DNA from: Candidatus Aenigmatarchaeota archaeon
Lineage (GTDB): Archaea > Aenigmatarchaeota > Aenigmatarchaeia > QMZP01 > QMZT01
DNA: 7,426 nt
Assembly: GCA_030634615.1 (NCBI GenBank)
Contig: DAOWAL010000060.1
Span: forward strand, 1-7,426
Direction: 5' to 3'
Both the position numbers and the translations under genes were made by a program. Position 1 is the first letter of the stretch. Every line of letters starts with the position of its first letter. Positions 5,496 through 7,426 of the stretch are shown in pieces. The notes beneath the pieces were generated by a model, which was not told where the DNA came from, did not search any database, and worked only from the letters and a program-made list of their open reading frames with translations.

Positions 5496-6569
5496 ATGAC
5501 ACACATAAAACAGATACCTGAAGACTTTGTAGTAAAAGAAATTTTTGAAAAGCAAAAGAATAGACATGAAAATAAAGAAATTGGTTTTTACACGTGGTTC
5601 ACGCTCAAAAAAACAAACTGGGACATGTTTCGTGTTTTAAAGATGATTTCAAGTAGGCTGGGTGTTTCCATAAAGAGAATTGGTCATGCTGGCGTTAAGG
5701 ATAAGCGCGCTGTTACATATCAAAAAATTTCTGTGTGGAATGTGCCTGTTGAAAGGGTAAAGAACATAAAGATAAAGGATGTGGAACTATCTGATTTTGA
5801 ACAAAAAGAAGAAAGAATAAACCTAGGTGATCTTAAGGGAAATGAATTTGAAATAACGATAAGAGACATAGAACCTGAAATAAAAGAAAAAATAGAACAA
5901 AACATTAAAAAAATCAAAAAAGAAGGTTTCATCAATGTTTTTGGAAAACAGCGTTTTGGTAATAGAAATAATACCCATCTTGTTGGAAGAGAAATATTAA
6001 GAAATGATCTCGAAGAGGCTGTTTTGAATTATCTTACTCATGAAGGTGATAGGGTGGACGAATTCAGAAAAAATTTAAGAGAAACAAAAGATTTTAAAAC
6101 AGGACTTAAGGAATGTCCCAGATATCTCCGTAATGAAATAATTTTACTAAATCATCTTGCAAAAAATTCAAACGATTATGCCGGAGCATTGCGGAGAATA
6201 CCAAAAAAATTCAGAAGAATGTTTGTTCATGCTTATCAATCATATATTTGGAACGAGGTTGCCAGAATCTCAGATGAGGACGTAGTTCCTTTAGTTGGAT
6301 ATGAAACAGATCTTAGCAAGTATTCATCGAAAAAACAAATCGAAAAGATTATGAAAAAAGAAGATGTGAAAATTTCTGACTTTAAAATAAAATCAATGCC
6401 AGAACTTTCAAGTGAAGGTGCTGAAAGAAACAGAGTTATGAAACCAAAAGGTATCAAACATTCCTTTGGCGAGGACGAACTCAACGATAACAAAATAAAA
6501 TGTGTAATCAAATTTAAAATGGAGAAGGGATCATACGCAACTGTTTTGATAGATAAGGTACTTGAATGA
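5496..6569 (+). CDS. truD: tRNA pseudouridine synthase D (TruD)
   Basis: TruD isomerises uridine 13 of certain tRNAs to pseudouridine; archaeal and eukaryotic (Pus7) relatives also act on position 35 of some tRNAs. The signature motifs are present in order. PEDFVVKEI (8-16) opens the fold. GHAGVKDKRAVTYQ (63-76) contains the catalytic aspartate D69. LKGNEFEITIRD (113-124), NVFGKQRFG (147-155) and HAYQSYIWNEVA (245-256) follow. The end MEKGSYATVLIDKVLE matches the family C-terminus (usually LPKGSYAT...). At 357 residues it is shorter than many archaeal TruDs, with the shortening apparently in the inserted TRUD domain (about residues 160-240 and 270-310). The ATG at 5496 follows a TATA element at leaderless spacing. 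Its TGA overlaps the next gene's ATG, so the two are cotranscribed. Confidence 0.95.
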   Translation: MTHIKQIPEDFVVKEIFEKQKNRHENKEIGFYTWFTLKKTNWDMFRVLKMISSRLGVSIKRIGHAGVKDKRAVTYQKISVWNVPVERVKNIKIKDVELSDFEQKEERINLGDLKGNEFEITIRDIEPEIKEKIEQNIKKIKKEGFINVFGKQRFGNRNNTHLVGREILRNDLEEAVLNYLTHEGDRVDEFRKNLRETKDFKTGLKECPRYLRNEIILLNHLAKNSNDYAGALRRIPKKFRRMFVHAYQSYIWNEVARISDEDVVPLVGYETDLSKYSSKKQIEKIMKKEDVKISDFKIKSMPELSSEGAERNRVMKPKGIKHSFGEDELNDNKIKCVIKFKMEKGSYATVLIDKVLE

Positions 6570-7294
6570 AATCAAAGACTAGGAAATCGCACAAACAAAA
6601 TTCAAAGATATCCGTAATTGTACCAACATATAATGAAAAAGAAAATATAACAATACTCGTTCCAAAAATTTTCTCGAGTTTTGATGAAATCAATCTGAAT
6701 GGCGAAGTCATAGTTGTTGATGATAATTCTCCTGACAGAACATGGGAAATTGTTAACAATATGAAAGAAAAATTCAATATTAAACTCATAAGAAGAAAAA
6801 GAAAGCTTGGGCTTTCCAGTGCAGTTTGTGATGGAATCGAAAATGCGAGTGGTGATATAATTGGTGTAATGGATGCCGATTTGTCACATTCTCCTGATGT
6901 TATACCATTTCTTGTTAAACCAATACTGGATGGTAAAACAGATGTTGCACTTGCTAGTAGATATATAGATGGTGGGAAAACAGTAAATTGGTCCATGAAA
7001 CGTAAAATATTATCTAAGGGTGCTGGACTATTTACTAAACTTTTGATAAATCTAAAAGATCCAATGTCAGGATTTTTCTTTTTTAACAAAAATATTTTGA
7101 ATAATGTATCGTTAAAACCAAGTGGTTACAAAATCGGACTTGAAATTTTTGTTAAAGGAAAGTACGACGAAATAAAAGAAATACCTTATACATTCAAAGG
7201 ACGAAAAGTCGGAAAAAGCAATCTTGGAATGAAGGAAAACATGAGTTATATTAAGCACATTGCAAAGCTTTACTGGTTTGCCATAAACAGATAA
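6566..7294 (+). CDS. GT2-family polyprenyl-phosphate glycosyltransferase (dolichol-phosphate mannosyltransferase-like)
   Basis: The 242-residue protein is a Dpm1-type family 2 glycosyltransferase. It transfers a sugar from a nucleotide donor to a polyprenyl (dolichyl) phosphate at the inner face of the cytoplasmic membrane, supplying lipid-linked sugar for glycosylation. Motifs seen are SVIVPTYNEKENI (16-28), VVDDNSPDRTWEI (50-62) with D52/D53 for the nucleotide, the metal-binding DADLSHSP (103-110), ASRYIDGG (130-137), DPMSGFFFF (165-173) and EIPYTFKGRKVGKSNL (205-220). No transmembrane helices follow the catalytic domain, unlike the long Dpm1 forms with a C-terminal GtrA-like or membrane region; it may be peripheral or use a separate membrane partner. 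It starts on ATG overlapping the truD stop, with AGGT six bases upstream. The sugar (mannose or glucose) cannot be told from the sequence. Confidence 0.9.
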   Translation: MKSKTRKSHKQNSKISVIVPTYNEKENITILVPKIFSSFDEINLNGEVIVVDDNSPDRTWEIVNNMKEKFNIKLIRRKRKLGLSSAVCDGIENASGDIIGVMDADLSHSPDVIPFLVKPILDGKTDVALASRYIDGGKTVNWSMKRKILSKGAGLFTKLLINLKDPMSGFFFFNKNILNNVSLKPSGYKIGLEIFVKGKYDEIKEIPYTFKGRKVGKSNLGMKENMSYIKHIAKLYWFAINR

Positions 7295-7313
7295 ACATTG
7301 AACTAATTCTCAT

Positions 7314-7321
7314 AATTTAAA
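7314..7321 (+). promoter_or_regulatory. Probable TATA box for the terminal membrane-protein gene
   Basis: AATTTAAA is centred about 26 bp before the ATG at 7344, in the 49-bp gap after the glycosyltransferase. The spacing matches the leaderless pattern seen before other genes of this window. It supports an independent transcript for the last gene and its start at 7344. Confidence 0.35.
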
Positions 7322-7343
7322 CTAGTAGAACAAAATTAATACC

Positions 7344-7426
7344 ATGGAAGATCCCATCATGCTAATTTCAGGTGCAGTGTTTTTCTTGCTTTTCATAGTC
7401 CTGACTTTCATGTTTATTGTTAGTTT
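7344..7426 (+). CDS. Start of a probable membrane protein (cut by window end)
   Basis: An open frame begins at ATG 7344 (MEDPIMLISGAVFFLL...) and runs off the window after 27 codons. After a short acidic start, residues 6-27 form a continuous hydrophobic segment typical of an N-terminal transmembrane helix or signal anchor. A TATA-like element at 7314-7321 supports this start; a second ATG at 7359 is possible. It lies 49 bp after the Dpm1-like glycosyltransferase and could be a membrane partner for it, but too little is visible to assign a family. Confidence 0.5.
   Translation, partial: MEDPIMLISGAVFFLLFIVLTFMFIVS

Noticed and set aside
6514..7089. 191-codon open frame on the minus strand across the glycosyltransferase
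   Set aside because: It is the antisense of clear GT2 motifs; its Ser/Leu/Ile-rich product is the usual shadow of an AT-rich gene.

Overview
The window reads as AT-rich archaeal chromosome. The evidence is a block of archaeal/eukaryotic-type translation genes (eL39, eL31, aIF6), archaeal-style TATA boxes (box A) placed about 25 bp upstream of several start codons, and a TruD pseudouridine synthase joined to a Dpm1-type glycosyltransferase. The very Lys/Glu-rich proteins, the HEPN/nucleotidyltransferase pair and the intracellular PQQ-type beta-propeller would suit a DPANN-like or other uncultivated lineage. The exact phylum cannot be fixed from the sequence alone.

Layout. (1) Positions 1-1421, plus strand: probable last codons of an upstream gene (perhaps PDCD5-family), then rpl39e, rpl31e and the anti-association factor aIF6. 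This is the start of a well-known archaeal ribosomal gene string. rpl31e has a long charged C-terminal extension that ends in two tandem stops, followed in the same frame by 23 more sense codons, mostly Glu/Lys. (2) Positions 1448-2391, minus strand: a two-gene HEPN/MNT module of toxin-antitoxin type. The nucleotidyltransferase carries its own N-terminal winged helix and overlaps the HEPN gene by ATGA. A 16-bp perfect palindrome abuts its TATA box, which suggests autoregulation. (3) Positions 2468-5435, minus strand: an eight-repeat PQQ-like beta-propeller protein with no signal peptide, downstream of an ATP-type phosphoenolpyruvate carboxykinase. (4) Positions 5436-5495: a 60-bp divergent promoter region. 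(5) Positions 5496-7294, plus strand: truD and a GT2 polyprenyl-phosphate glycosyltransferase overlapping by ATGA. (6) From 7344 to the end: the start of a probable membrane protein cut by the window edge.

The translation genes and truD serve ribosome and tRNA function. PEPCK links oxaloacetate and phosphoenolpyruvate in central carbon metabolism. The glycosyltransferase probably makes lipid-linked sugar for surface glycosylation. The MNT/HEPN pair is an accessory module at the point where the ribosomal string ends. The parts most worth a second look are the eL31 tail with in-frame stops, the palindrome and altered active-site motifs of the MNT/HEPN pair, and the cysteine-rich cytosolic propeller with its tyrosine-periodic tail. 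No rRNA, tRNA, CRISPR array or insertion sequence was recognised, and no gap between genes exceeds about 120 bases.
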